The notes under the pieces were generated by a model. The model did no database searches, was not told the origin of the DNA, and saw only the letters and a list, made by a program, of their open reading frames with translations. A program made the position numbers and the translations under genes. Shown one piece after another: positions 38,466 through 46,796 of a stretch of DNA of 64,000 nucleotides (within the stretch, counting starts at the first letter, position 1; every line of letters begins with the position of its first letter). Location of the stretch: contig JBCDCY010000001.1 of assembly GCA_039180875.1 (NCBI GenBank), forward strand, positions 186,001 to 250,000, read 5' to 3'. This DNA is from JBCDCY01 sp039180875 (GTDB taxonomy: Bacteria; Pseudomonadota; Alphaproteobacteria; Rhodobacterales; Rhodobacteraceae).

Positions 38466-39953
38466 GATGGAGAAATCGGCGCCTTCCTTCACGCCCGAAG
38501 GCCAGCGGGCCGTCACGGTCTTGGTGCGGGTGTAGAAGCGGAAGGCGTCGGGCCCGTGCTGGTTCAGGTCGCCGAAGGCCGATTTCTTCCAGCCGCCGAA
38601 GGTGTGGTAGGCGAGCGGCACCGGGATCGGCACGTTCACCCCCACCATGCCGATATTCACGCGGTTGACGAAGTCGCGCGCCGTGTCGCCGTCGCGGGTG
38701 AAGATCGCGGTGCCGTTGCCGTATTCGTGGTCCATGGCGAGGCCCAGCGCCTCCTCATAGGAATTGGCGCGGACGGTGGAGAGCACGGGGCCGAAGATCT
38801 CCGTCTTGTAGATGTCCATGTCGCGCGTGACGTGGTCGAACAGGCAGGCACCGACGAAAAAGCCGTCCTCGTAGCCCTGCATCTTGAAGCCACGCCCGTC
38901 GACGGCGAGGGTCGCGCCCTCCTCCACGCCCCGGTCGACGAGGCCGAGGACGCGGCGCTGTGCCTCGCCCGTGACCAGGGGGCCGAAGTCGACGTCATTG
39001 CCGGCGGTGTAGGGCCCGATCTTCAGCGCCTCGACCCGCGGGGCGAGCTTTTCGATGAGCCGGTCCGCCGTCTCCTCCCCCACCGGCACGGCGACGGAGA
39101 TCGCCATGCAGCGCTCGCCCGCCGCGCCGTAGCCGGAGCCCACCAGTGCGTCCACCGCCTGGTCCATATCGGCGTCGGGCATGACGATCATGTGGTTCTT
39201 CGCGCCGCCGAAGCACTGCACGCGCTTTCCGTGGGCGCAGCCGCGCTCGTAGATATATGCGGCGATGGGCGTGGAGCCGACGAAGCCGATCGCCTCGATC
39301 CCGGGATGTTCAAGGATGGCGTCGACCGCCTCCTTGTCGCCGTTCACCACTTGCAGAATGCCGGGGGGGAGGCCCGCCTCCTCCATCAGCTCGGCCAGCA
39401 TCATAGGGACGGAGGGGTCGCGCTCGCTCGGCTTCAGGATGAAGGCGTTGCCGGCGGCGATGGCGGGGCAGAACTTCCACATCGGGATCATGGCTGGGAA
39501 GTTGAAGGGCGTGATGCCGGCCACGACGCCGAGGGGCTGGCGCATGGAGTACATGTCGATGCCCGGCCCGGCGCTGTCGGTGAACTCGCCCTTCAGCAGG
39601 TGCGGCGCGCCGATGCAGAACTCGGCGACCTCCAGGCCGCGGATCACGTCGCCCTTGGCGTCGGGGATGGTCTTGCCGTGCTCGCGGGAAAGGGCCTCGG
39701 CCAGTTTCTCCATATCGCGGTTGAGGAGGCGGACGAACTCCATCATCACCCGGGCGCGGCGCTGCGGGTTGGTGGCGCCCCATTCGGGCTGCGCCTCCGC
39801 CGCGCGGGCGACGGCGGCGTCGAGCTCGGCGGCCGAGGCGAGCGGCACACGCGCCTGCACCTCGCCCGTCGCGGGGTTGTAGACGTCGGCGAAGCGGCCT
39901 GAGGTGCCCTTCACCCGCGCGCCGCCGATATAGTGCGTCAACTCTTCCGTCAT
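38451..39953 (-). CDS. mmsA: Methylmalonate-semialdehyde dehydrogenase (CoA-acylating)
   Basis: A 500-residue aldehyde dehydrogenase making propionyl-CoA from methylmalonate semialdehyde, the end of valine and inositol breakdown. Present are TPFNFPAMIPMWKFCPAIAA, GSTPIAAYIYERG, FGGAKNHMIVMPDAD and the catalytic cysteine in GAAGERCMAISVAV. The ATG at 39953 gives the standard N-terminus THYIGGARVKGTSGRF. It is the most upstream of the valine genes on this strand, and is separated from the others by the 203-residue gene, ybdK and the AT-rich insert. Confidence 0.96.
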   Translation of the reverse strand: MTEELTHYIGGARVKGTSGRFADVYNPATGEVQARVPLASAAELDAAVARAAEAQPEWGATNPQRRARVMMEFVRLLNRDMEKLAEALSREHGKTIPDAKGDVIRGLEVAEFCIGAPHLLKGEFTDSAGPGIDMYSMRQPLGVVAGITPFNFPAMIPMWKFCPAIAAGNAFILKPSERDPSVPMMLAELMEEAGLPPGILQVVNGDKEAVDAILEHPGIEAIGFVGSTPIAAYIYERGCAHGKRVQCFGGAKNHMIVMPDADMDQAVDALVGSGYGAAGERCMAISVAVPVGEETADRLIEKLAPRVEALKIGPYTAGNDVDFGPLVTGEAQRRVLGLVDRGVEEGATLAVDGRGFKMQGYEDGFFVGACLFDHVTRDMDIYKTEIFGPVLSTVRANSYEEALGLAMDHEYGNGTAIFTRDGDTARDFVNRVNIGMVGVNVPIPVPLAYHTFGGWKKSAFGDLNQHGPDAFRFYTRTKTVTARWPSGVKEGADFSIPTMN

Positions 39954-40070
39954 GGCCGCTCCTCCCCGATACGCCGTTTCCAGCGGTATATCGCGGCCCT
40001 GGGCGGGAGGGAACGCCTCGTGGATCGCGGTGAGGGGAGCTTCGCGGTTGGGGCGCCTGCCGCGGCGGAG

Positions 40071-40303
40071 AGGTCCCGGATCAAGTCCGGGACGGCGTGG
40101 GTTGCGCCATCGCGATAACTCTTTGGGGGTCGGGGCCGCCCTGTGTTTCCGCACCGCCGCGGCCCTCGAGCCGGGGCCTCTCCGCTGCGGGGAGGGCGAG
40201 GTCCCGGACCAAGTCCGGGACGGCGTGGGTTGCGGGCGATTGGGTCCTCTCCCAGGACGCGCGGCTTTTTTTTGCACCGCCCCGGCCCCCGAGCCGGGGC
40301 CTC
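40071..40303. repeat. Two interleaved direct repeats with internal palindromes
   Basis: A 36-base unit, beginning AGGTCCCGGA and containing the palindrome TCCCGGAtCAAGTCCGGGA, occurs at 40071-40106 and 40199-40234 (one difference). A 30-base unit, beginning GCACCGCC and containing GAGCCGGGGCCTC, occurs at 40151-40180 and 40274-40303 (two differences). The array fills most of the 367-base gap between mmsA and the puuB-like gene. Similar CCGGA/TCCGG palindromes are common between genes of alphaproteobacteria. Confidence 0.8.
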
Positions 40304-40320
40304 GCCCCCCGCGGGAAGCG

Positions 40321-41616
40321 TCAAAGGCGGTCGAGGGTGGCGTACCAGAGCATGGCCAGGGCGAGGAGCGGCGGGCGGAACGTGCCACCGCCGGGGAAGG
40401 CGGGCGTCGGCACGGCGGCCATCCGGTCGAAGTCCGCCGTCTCACCGCCAATCGCCTCGGCCAGCAGCTTGCCCGCCAGCGTCGCCATCGCCACCCCATG
40501 GCCGGAATAGCCGGCGGCCGACCAGATGCCGGGCCGGGGTCGGGCAAAATGCGGCATCCGCGAGCGGGTGATGCCGAGCGTCCCGCCCCAGGCATAGTCG
40601 ATCCGAACATCGCGCAGCTGGGGAAAGACCCTGGACATCGGCCGGCGCACGAAGCCCCCGATGTCGGCGGGAAAGCGGTAGCCATAGGTCTCGCCCCCGC
40701 CGAAAAGCAGCCGGCCGTCGGCGGAGAGGCGGAAGTAGTTCACCACGAACCGGCTGTCGGCGACGGCGATGTCCTCGGCGATGATCTCCCGCGCCCGCTC
40801 CCCCAGGGGCTCGGTCGCCGCGATGAAGTTGTTGATCGGCATGACCCGGGCGCCCACCTCCGGCAGCAGATCGCCGTGATAGCCGTTGGTGGCGAGGATC
40901 AAGGCGTCAGCCGTGACCTCTCCGGTGCTGGTCGCCACCCTGATCGCGCCTGGGTCGATGCGCTCGACGCGGCTCTCCTCATGCAGTGTGGCGCCCGCCC
41001 GTTCGGCCGCCGCAGCCAGGCCCAGGGCGTAGTTCAGCGGATGCAGATGCCCGGCATCGCGGTCGAGGACGCCGGCGTGGTAGTCCGGTGAACCGACCAA
41101 GGCCCGCGTCGCCGCCCGGTCGAGGATTTCGAGATGCTGGTAGCCGTAGCGCTCCTTCAGGTGGTCGGCATAAGCGCGGAGGCCATCTGCGTAGCGCGCG
41201 CGGTGGACGACGTTCAAGATGCCCGGGCGGAGGTCGCAGTCGATGCGGTGGCGGGCAATCAGGTCCTTCGCGAGGCGCTTGGCGTCCTCCGCCAGATGCC
41301 AGAGGGCGCGGGCTTGCGCCTCGCCGAGCCGCGCCTCGAGCGTCCGCTGATCCACCCGCTGGGCCGAGCCGAGTTGCCCGCCGTTCCGCCCCGAGGCGCC
41401 CCAGCCGACGCGGTGCGCCTCGAGCAGCACCACATCCGCCCCGGCCTCAGCTAGATGCAAGGCGGCGGAGAGGCCGGTATAGCCGCCGCCGACGATGCAG
41501 ACATCGGCGCGGCGCGCGCCCTCCAGCGCCGGCCGCTCGGGCGCAGGGTTGGCCGTGGCGGCGTACCAGGAGGCCGGGTAGGTCCCCCGCCGGTCATTGG
41601 CGGTCAGAAGGTCCAT
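40321..41616 (-). CDS. FAD-dependent amine oxidoreductase, gamma-glutamylputrescine oxidase (PuuB) type
   Basis: A 431-residue DAO-family flavoenzyme. The FAD Rossmann motif is VCIVGGGYTGLSAALHLAEA near residue 39, followed by VGWGASGRNGGQLG, typical of the PuuB/OrdL group, and the C-terminal GYSGHGVAMATLAGKLLAE. It would oxidise a secondary or glutamylated amine. It lies 45 bases after a polyamine-type aminotransferase on the same strand, which supports polyamine use. No gamma-glutamylputrescine synthetase is adjacent, so the exact substrate is open. Confidence 0.82.
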   Translation of the reverse strand: MDLLTANDRRGTYPASWYAATANPAPERPALEGARRADVCIVGGGYTGLSAALHLAEAGADVVLLEAHRVGWGASGRNGGQLGSAQRVDQRTLEARLGEAQARALWHLAEDAKRLAKDLIARHRIDCDLRPGILNVVHRARYADGLRAYADHLKERYGYQHLEILDRAATRALVGSPDYHAGVLDRDAGHLHPLNYALGLAAAAERAGATLHEESRVERIDPGAIRVATSTGEVTADALILATNGYHGDLLPEVGARVMPINNFIAATEPLGERAREIIAEDIAVADSRFVVNYFRLSADGRLLFGGGETYGYRFPADIGGFVRRPMSRVFPQLRDVRIDYAWGGTLGITRSRMPHFARPRPGIWSAAGYSGHGVAMATLAGKLLAEAIGGETADFDRMAAVPTPAFPGGGTFRPPLLALAMLWYATLDRL

Positions 41617-41661
41617 GGGGCGCGCATCATGCCACGGGAATTGGGCGCCGGCACCGCGACC

Positions 41662-43056
41662 TCAACCGGCGGTGAAGAGGCCCTGGTCCTTGGCCTCCGC
41701 CATCGCCTCGTCGAGGCTTTGCCAGGCCCGGGCTGCGAGCATCTCGATCTCATCGGCCGCGATGATCAGCGGCGGCGAAATGATCATCTTGTCGCCCACA
41801 TGGCGCATCACGAGGCCGTTGGCGAAGCAGCGCTCGCGGCAGATCAGCCCGACCTCCCCCGGCGCGGCGAAGGCGGCGCGGGTGGTCTTGTCCGGCGTCA
41901 GCTCCAGCGCGCCCATCAGGCCGACCATGCGCGCCTCCCCCACCATCGGATGCTCAGCGAGGGTCGCCCAGGCGGTCTGCATCAGCGGCGCGGTCTCAGA
42001 GGCGACCCGGGCGACGATGCCCTCTTCGTCGAGGATCCGCAGGTTCTCGAGCGCAACGGCAGCGGCGACGGGATGGGCCGAGTAGGTGTAGCCGTGGAAG
42101 AACTCGCCCGCGCCCGCGATCACCTCGGCCACGCCTTCGCGCAGGATCGAGCCGCCGATGGGTTGGTAGCCGGACGACAGGCCCTTGGCGATGGTGATGA
42201 TGTCGGGGTCGAGGGCGTAGGTCTCCGACCCCCACCAGGCGCCAGTGCGGCCGAAGCCGGTGATGACCTCGTCGGCGATCAGCAGGATCTCGCGCTCCCG
42301 GCAGATCCGGGAGATCTCGGGCCAGTAGCTCTCGGGCGGGATGATGACGCCGCCCGCGCCCTGGATCGGCTCGGCGATGAAGGCGGCGACGCGGTCCTCG
42401 CCGATCTCCTCGATCGCCGCCTCGAGCTCCCGGGCCCGGGCGAGGCCGAAGTCGGCCCGATCCATCTCCCCGCCCTCGGCCCACCAATGGGGCTGGCCGA
42501 TATGCTGGATGTCGGGGATTGGCAGGCCGCCTTGCCCATGCATCGGAGCCATGCCGCCGAGGCTCGCGGCACCAACGGTCGAGCCGTGATAGGCATTCTG
42601 CCGGGCGATGATGACGCGCTTCTCCGGCTTGCCGCGGGCCGCCCAATAATGGCGCGCCAGGCGGATGTTGGTGTCATTGGCCTCAGAGCCCGAGCCGGCG
42701 AAAAAGACCCGGGCCTTGTCCCCGGGCGCGAGGCCAGCCAGCCGCTCCGCCAGTGCCACGGCCGGAGGATGGGTCGTCTGGAAGAAGGTGTTGTAGTAGG
42801 GGAGCGCGCGCATCTGGCGGTAGGCGGCCTCCGCCAGCTCCGCGCGGCCATAACCCACGTTCACACACCAAAGACCGGCCATGCCGTCGAGGATGCGGTT
42901 GCCGTCGCTGTCGGTCAGCCAGGCCCCCTCGGCCGCCACGATGACCCGGGCGCCCTTGGCGGCAAGCGCGGCAGCGTCGGTGAAGGGATGCAGGTGGTGC
43001 GCGGCATCGGCCGCCTGCATCGCGGCTGTCGGGGGATGGTTGAGGGTCAGCGACAT
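41662..43056 (-). CDS. Class III aminotransferase, putrescine-pyruvate (SpuC-like) type
   Basis: A 464-residue PLP enzyme. The PLP-lysine is in IITIAKGLSSGYQPIGG, the PLP-contacting Asp in LLIADEVITGFGRTG, and GSGSEANDTNIRLARHY is conserved. Sequence type matches SpuC-like omega-aminotransferases acting on putrescine or related diamines with pyruvate. The downstream flavoprotein gene (45 bases) supports a polyamine catabolic pair. The ATG at 43056 precedes SLTLNHPPTAAMQAADAAHH. GABA or beta-alanine as amino donor remains possible. Confidence 0.85.
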   Translation of the reverse strand: MSLTLNHPPTAAMQAADAAHHLHPFTDAAALAAKGARVIVAAEGAWLTDSDGNRILDGMAGLWCVNVGYGRAELAEAAYRQMRALPYYNTFFQTTHPPAVALAERLAGLAPGDKARVFFAGSGSEANDTNIRLARHYWAARGKPEKRVIIARQNAYHGSTVGAASLGGMAPMHGQGGLPIPDIQHIGQPHWWAEGGEMDRADFGLARARELEAAIEEIGEDRVAAFIAEPIQGAGGVIIPPESYWPEISRICREREILLIADEVITGFGRTGAWWGSETYALDPDIITIAKGLSSGYQPIGGSILREGVAEVIAGAGEFFHGYTYSAHPVAAAVALENLRILDEEGIVARVASETAPLMQTAWATLAEHPMVGEARMVGLMGALELTPDKTTRAAFAAPGEVGLICRERCFANGLVMRHVGDKMIISPPLIIAADEIEMLAARAWQSLDEAMAEAKDQGLFTAG

Positions 43057-43110
43057 GGCGGGCTCCGGCACTCCTGCCAGAGGCTTACCCGATTGGCGGG
43101 CGGAGGCAAT

Positions 43111-43203
43111 CCGGGGGCTAGCCCCCGGACCCCCAGGATATTTCTGCCAATGCGAATGGGGAAAGGGTTCTTTCGCAGTGATAGAAATATCCCCGCCGGA
43201 GGC
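43111..43203. repeat. Dispersed palindromic element, copy 5 (full) with GC palindrome
   Basis: The palindrome CCGGGGGCTAGCCCCCGG (43111-43128) is followed by the left arm GGATATTTCTGCCAATGCGA and the right arm TTTCGCAGTGATAGAAATATCC ending in CCGCCGGAGGC. It lies in the divergent gap between the aminotransferase and hslV genes, so here it is at 5' ends. Confidence 0.8.
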
Positions 43204-43277
43204 TCCCGCTACGGCCGCATTTGGAGCGCCGGGACGGAGGGCTTTCGCCCGCGGCGCGCCCGGCCTATATCGCGCGC

Positions 43278-43844
43278 ATGGCAGAGCAGCAGTTTCCCGG
43301 CTGGCACGGCACCACGATCATCGGCGTTCGCAAGGGCGGCGAGGTCGTGGTCGCGGGCGACGGGCAGGTGAGCCTCGGCCAGACGGTGATCAAGGGCACG
43401 GCGCGCAAGGTGCGGCGCCTCTCGCCCGGGGGCCACGACGTGGTGGCGGGCTTCGCCGGCTCGACCGCCGACGCCTTCACCCTGCTCGAGCGGCTGGAGA
43501 CGAAGCTTGAGGCGGCGCCGGGTCAGCTCATGCGGGCCTGCGTGGAGCTCGCCAAGGACTGGCGGACCGACAAGTACCTGCGCAACCTCGAGGCGATGCT
43601 GATCGTGACCGACGGCACGGACCTCTACGTCGTCACCGGCGCGGGCGACGTGCTGGAGCCCGAGCACGGCATCGCCGCCATCGGCTCCGGCGGCAACTTT
43701 GCCTTGGCCGCGGCCCGGGCGCTGGCCGACACCGACCTCGACGCCGAGACCGTCGCCCGCCGGGCCTTGGTGATCGCGGCGGAGATCTGCGTCTACACAA
43801 ACGGCACCCTCACGGTGGAAACGATCGGGGCCGGAACCGCGTGA
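43278..43844 (+). CDS. hslV: ATP-dependent protease subunit HslV
   Basis: The peptidase subunit of the HslUV (ClpYQ) protease, 188 residues. The catalytic threonine is Thr12 in [13 protein letters not shown], exposed after removal of the first 11 residues. [21 protein letters not shown] and [16 protein letters not shown] are strongly conserved. Four-base overlap with gdx downstream. The partner gene hslU follows gdx, so the operon is interrupted by a transporter. Confidence 0.97.
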   Translation: MAEQQFPGWHGTTIIGVRKGGEVVVAGDGQVSLGQTVIKGTARKVRRLSPGGHDVVAGFAGSTADAFTLLERLETKLEAAPGQLMRACVELAKDWRTDKYLRNLEAMLIVTDGTDLYVVTGAGDVLEPEHGIAAIGSGGNFALAAARALADTDLDAETVARRALVIAAEICVYTNGTLTVETIGAGTA

Positions 43845-44167
43845 GCGGCGCCTGGATCATGCTGCTGCTTGCCGGCCTCTTCGAGATCGGCTTCGCGGTC
43901 GCCTTGAAGGCGTCGGACGGCTTCGCCCGCCTGGTGCCGACGGCGATCTTCGCGGCCTGCGCCTTCATCTCATTCTCGCTGCTCTCCCGCGCGGCCCAGG
44001 TGATCCCGATCGGCACGGCCTATGCGGTCTGGACCGGCATCGGCGCCGCGGGAACCGCCATCATCGGCATCGTCGCCTTCCGCGAGGGGGCCGATCCCTG
44101 GCGCCTCTTCTTCATCTTCACCCTGATCGCCTCCGTGGTCGGGCTGAACCTCGTGTCGTCGAAGTAG
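43841..44167 (+). CDS. gdx: SMR-family guanidinium exporter (Gdx/SugE type)
   Basis: A 108-residue small multidrug resistance protein with four membrane helices. The conserved membrane glutamate is in [23 protein letters not shown]. The [20 protein letters not shown] block matches the Gdx (SugE) group that exchanges guanidinium for protons, rather than the EmrE drug-efflux group. Starts with a GTG overlapping the hslV stop, and is separated from hslU by 23 bases. No guanidine riboswitch can be placed here because the gene is inside the operon. Gdx acts as an antiparallel dimer. Confidence 0.85.
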   Translation: MSGAWIMLLLAGLFEIGFAVALKASDGFARLVPTAIFAACAFISFSLLSRAAQVIPIGTAYAVWTGIGAAGTAIIGIVAFREGADPWRLFFIFTLIASVVGLNLVSSK

Positions 44168-44190
44168 CGCGGCACAATCCGGGAGATCCC

Positions 44191-45498
44191 ATGACCGACC
44201 TCACGCCGCGGGAAATCGTCTCGGAGCTGGATCGCTTCATCATCGGGCAGAAGGAGGCGAAGCGGGCCGTGGCCGTGGCGCTCCGCAACCGCTGGCGACG
44301 CCGGCGGCTCACCCCGGAGATGCAGGCGGAGGTCTATCCCAAGAACATCCTGATGATCGGGCCCACCGGCGTCGGCAAGACGGAGATCAGCCGCCGCCTC
44401 GCCAAACTCGCCAAGGCGCCGTTCCTGAAGATCGAGGCCACGAAGTTCACCGAGGTCGGCTATGTCGGCCGCGACGTGGAGCAGATCATCCGCGATCTCG
44501 TGGAGCAGGCCATCGTCATGGTGCGCGAGGACCGGCGCGAGGCGGTGAAGACCAAGGCGCACGAGGCGGCGGAGGCGCGGGTGGTCGAAGCGCTCGCCGG
44601 GGAGGGCGCGCGGGAGCAGACGCGGGAGATGTTTCGCCGCCAGCTCCGCGACGGCTCCCTCGACGACAAGGAAATCGAGCTCGAGGTTGCCGACCAGTCC
44701 AACCCCTTCCCGATGATGGAGATCCCGGGCCAGCCCGGCATGATGGGCGGTGGCGTCAACCTCGGCGATCTCTTCGGCAAGGCCTTCGGCGGCCGCCGGG
44801 TGCGCCGGCGCCTGACGGTCGCGCAGTCCTACGAGGTGCTGATCGCGGAGGAGGCCGACAAGCTGCTGGATCAGGAGGCGTTGACCCGCGACGCCATCAC
44901 CGCGGTGGAGGAGAACGGCATCGTCTTCCTCGACGAGATCGACAAGGTCTGCGCCCGGGCCGAGACCCGCGGGGCGGACGTAAGTCGGGAGGGGGTGCAG
45001 CGCGATCTGCTGCCGCTGATCGAAGGCACGACGGTGACGACCAAGCACGGGCCGGTCCGCACCGACCACATCCTCTTCATCGCCTCCGGCGCCTTCCACA
45101 TCGCCAAACCCTCCGACCTGCTGCCGGAACTCCAGGGCCGCCTGCCGATCCGGGTGGAGCTTCGGGCGCTGACGGAGGCGGATTTCGTCCGCATCCTGAC
45201 CGAGACCGACAACGCGCTCACCGGTCAGTACGCGGCGCTCATGGCGACGGAGGAGGTGACGGTCAGCTTCACCGAGGACGGCATCGCCGCCCTCGCCCGG
45301 ATCGCCGCCGAGGTCAACAAATCGGTGGAGAACATCGGCGCCCGCCGCCTGCAGACGGTGATGGAGCGCGTCTTCGAAGACCTCGCCTTCACCGCCCCCG
45401 ACCGCTCCGGCGAGGCGGTGACGGTCGACGCGGCGCTGGTGGAGCAGGAACTCGGAGAGCTGGCGAAGTCGGTGGACGTCAGCAGGTATGTGCTTTGA
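44191..45498 (+). CDS. hslU: ATP-dependent protease ATPase subunit HslU
   Basis: The unfoldase ring of HslUV, 435 residues. AAA+ motifs: Walker [17 protein letters not shown] near residue 56, Walker [17 protein letters not shown], sensor region [18 protein letters not shown]. The I-domain insertion (about 110-230) and pore motif [13 protein letters not shown] are present. It ends in the SRYVL-type tail (VDVSRYVL) that docks into HslV. Co-transcribed with hslV and gdx. Confidence 0.97.
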   Translation: MTDLTPREIVSELDRFIIGQKEAKRAVAVALRNRWRRRRLTPEMQAEVYPKNILMIGPTGVGKTEISRRLAKLAKAPFLKIEATKFTEVGYVGRDVEQIIRDLVEQAIVMVREDRREAVKTKAHEAAEARVVEALAGEGAREQTREMFRRQLRDGSLDDKEIELEVADQSNPFPMMEIPGQPGMMGGGVNLGDLFGKAFGGRRVRRRLTVAQSYEVLIAEEADKLLDQEALTRDAITAVEENGIVFLDEIDKVCARAETRGADVSREGVQRDLLPLIEGTTVTTKHGPVRTDHILFIASGAFHIAKPSDLLPELQGRLPIRVELRALTEADFVRILTETDNALTGQYAALMATEEVTVSFTEDGIAALARIAAEVNKSVENIGARRLQTVMERVFEDLAFTAPDRSGEAVTVDAALVEQELGELAKSVDVSRYVL

Positions 45499-45540
45499 GG
45501 CGCATTGCTCACCGCTATGGTTGCAGGATATAGTTGAGAT

Positions 45541-45699
45541 ATGGTCCCGATGATCCCACAACCTTCGCCTGCCGGCGACGCCGCTCCAGACGACTACGAC
45601 GCGTGGTTGGCGGAAGAAATCGCAGCTGGCCTTGCCGAGCTTGATGCCGGCGATGGGGTTCCTGCAGCGGATGTCTGGACCGCACTCGGGCTCGATTGA
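45541..45699 (+). CDS. Small antitoxin-like protein
   Basis: A 52-residue acidic protein (PDDYDAWLAEEIAAGLAELD, then GVPAADVWTALGLD) immediately before the RelE/ParE-like toxin, overlapping it by four bases (TTGA). The C-terminal pattern, an amphipathic helix with GVPAADVW, is of the kind seen at the end of many type II antitoxins. It is unusually short and lacks an obvious DNA-binding N-terminal domain, so it may only wrap the toxin. An internal ATG at 45550 is an alternative start. The gene lies 42 bases after hslU. Confidence 0.65.
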   Translation: MVPMIPQPSPAGDAAPDDYDAWLAEEIAAGLAELDAGDGVPAADVWTALGLD

Positions 45700-45989
45700 G
45701 GATTGTCTTCGCGCCGCGGGCGATCCGCCGGCTTCGTGAAATCCAGTCCTACATCGCTCTCGACAATGCTGGCGCCGCCTTCAGGATCGCAGTGCGCATC
45801 CGCCAGACGATTGAACTTCTAGCCGACCATCCGAAGCTGGGCCGTGACTGGGACGGCCGAAGCCGGGCGCTCCTCGTCTCAGGTCTGCCTTACCGGGTTC
45901 ACTACCGGATCGACGAAGCGCGGCAGACCGTAGAGATCATAACGATCGCCCATACAAGCCAGTTGCCACCGCGACTGAAGCAGGAATAA
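45696..45989 (+). CDS. RelE/ParE-family toxin
   Basis: A 97-residue protein of the plasmid-stabilisation (ParE/RelE) fold: RIVFAPRAIRRLREIQSYI, LADHPKLGRDWDGRSRALLV, then LPYRVHYRIDEARQTVEIITIAHTSQ. ParE members block gyrase, RelE members cleave mRNA; the sequence looks more like ParE. It starts with TTG inside the antitoxin stop codon, a translational coupling that would keep toxin below antitoxin. A chromosomal stand-alone module at the start of an accessory stretch. Confidence 0.82.
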   Translation: MRIVFAPRAIRRLREIQSYIALDNAGAAFRIAVRIRQTIELLADHPKLGRDWDGRSRALLVSGLPYRVHYRIDEARQTVEIITIAHTSQLPPRLKQE

Positions 45990-46009
45990 ATAAAAATTCC
46001 TGATTACAG

Positions 46010-46550
46010 ATTGAATTCTTGATCCTTGTTCACTACTTCCCGAAAACCCTCATTTGCGGGGGAGAAAGAGAGAGTTTCATGGAAGCTTTTTTGGACTCCC
46101 CAGACCTGACGGGTGGCGGTTCGTGACGCCGTCGGGCACCCAGAATGGGGTCGAACGGGTATAGGCTGAAAAGAGCGCCAACATGCACGAACGTGTTGGA
46201 CCGTGAATTGGGCTGCGGCGGTGCCGCGACCCATCGCGCAGGGTCCGGAAACGGGCAACTCTGCGGAGGTGGTGGGTTCCCAACCTGACGGATAAAGCTG
46301 AGGCGTGGCGCTTGGGCGCCTACGCGTGTGAGAGCAATCGGAAGCGCTCTTCCGGCTCGCCGCGATGGCTTGCCGAACCGCTGCCGGAGCTTGAACGAGC
46401 GCGATCGGGAGCGCGCGCCGTGCCCACCTTGTTGGAGAAAACGTCCGGCTCTCTTGACGCTCGCACCGTCCTTCGTTCCTTGTGCCGCACTCGGACAGGG
46501 TGCGGTGCTTGATCGTCTTCCCAGGATCGAAGGCCCAGAGTTAGGTAAAC
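46010..46550. other. Hairpin-rich noncoding region
   Basis: About 540 bases without a convincing gene and with lower GC than its surroundings. It holds several good stems: 46108-46133, CCAACA/TGTTGG (46178-46199), GCGGC/GCCGC (46215-46227), GGCGC/GCGCC (46307-46320) and CGGAAG/CTTCCG (46339-46354). This looks like the footprint of a structured RNA or the remains of a mobile intron, but I find no group II domain V or known RNA motif. Identity unknown. Confidence 0.4.
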
Positions 46551-46551
46551 T

Positions 46552-46710
46552 CTACTCCCGCGCTTCGGCGAAGTCGTCGGTGTAGGTGAGGTCGTAGATG
46601 TGCCCGCCGTCGTTGAGGCGGGCGAAGGTGAAGGTGAAGGTGAAGGTGCAGAAGACGAAGCTGCGCTCGCCATAGTAGGCCGCGTACACGTGTGTCTCAA
46701 AGCTCTCGCC
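46552..46710 (-). pseudogene. Truncated copy of the 136-residue secreted protein gene
   Basis: Corresponds to the last third of the gene at 47983-48393 (GESFETH... to DDFAEARE-stop) with about 90% base identity, including bases beyond the stop codon. It lacks the start and signal peptide, and carries a 12-base expansion of the AAGGTG repeat, so FTFTFARL becomes FTFTFTFTFARL. A Cys also replaces Tyr. Clear duplication remnant; expression is unlikely. Confidence 0.85.
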
Positions 46711-46796
46711 GCGATCGACGGGCGACCCGGCCCGCCGCCGACGAGGCGCCGAAGCGTCTAGACCGGCCTGGGTGACTGGTGCGTGGCGGCGCGGCT

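Noticed and set aside
40244..40273. Hairpin plus eight T as terminator
   Set aside because: It would work only on the plus strand, where no gene ends; it is better seen as part of the repeat array.
43600..43840. Guanidine riboswitch upstream of gdx
   Set aside because: The gdx start lies inside hslV, leaving no untranslated leader, and no guanidine-aptamer motif was seen.
46320..46700. Minus-strand frame of 126 residues
   Set aside because: Different frame from the duplicated fragment, with low-complexity Ser/Pro residues; no support as a gene.
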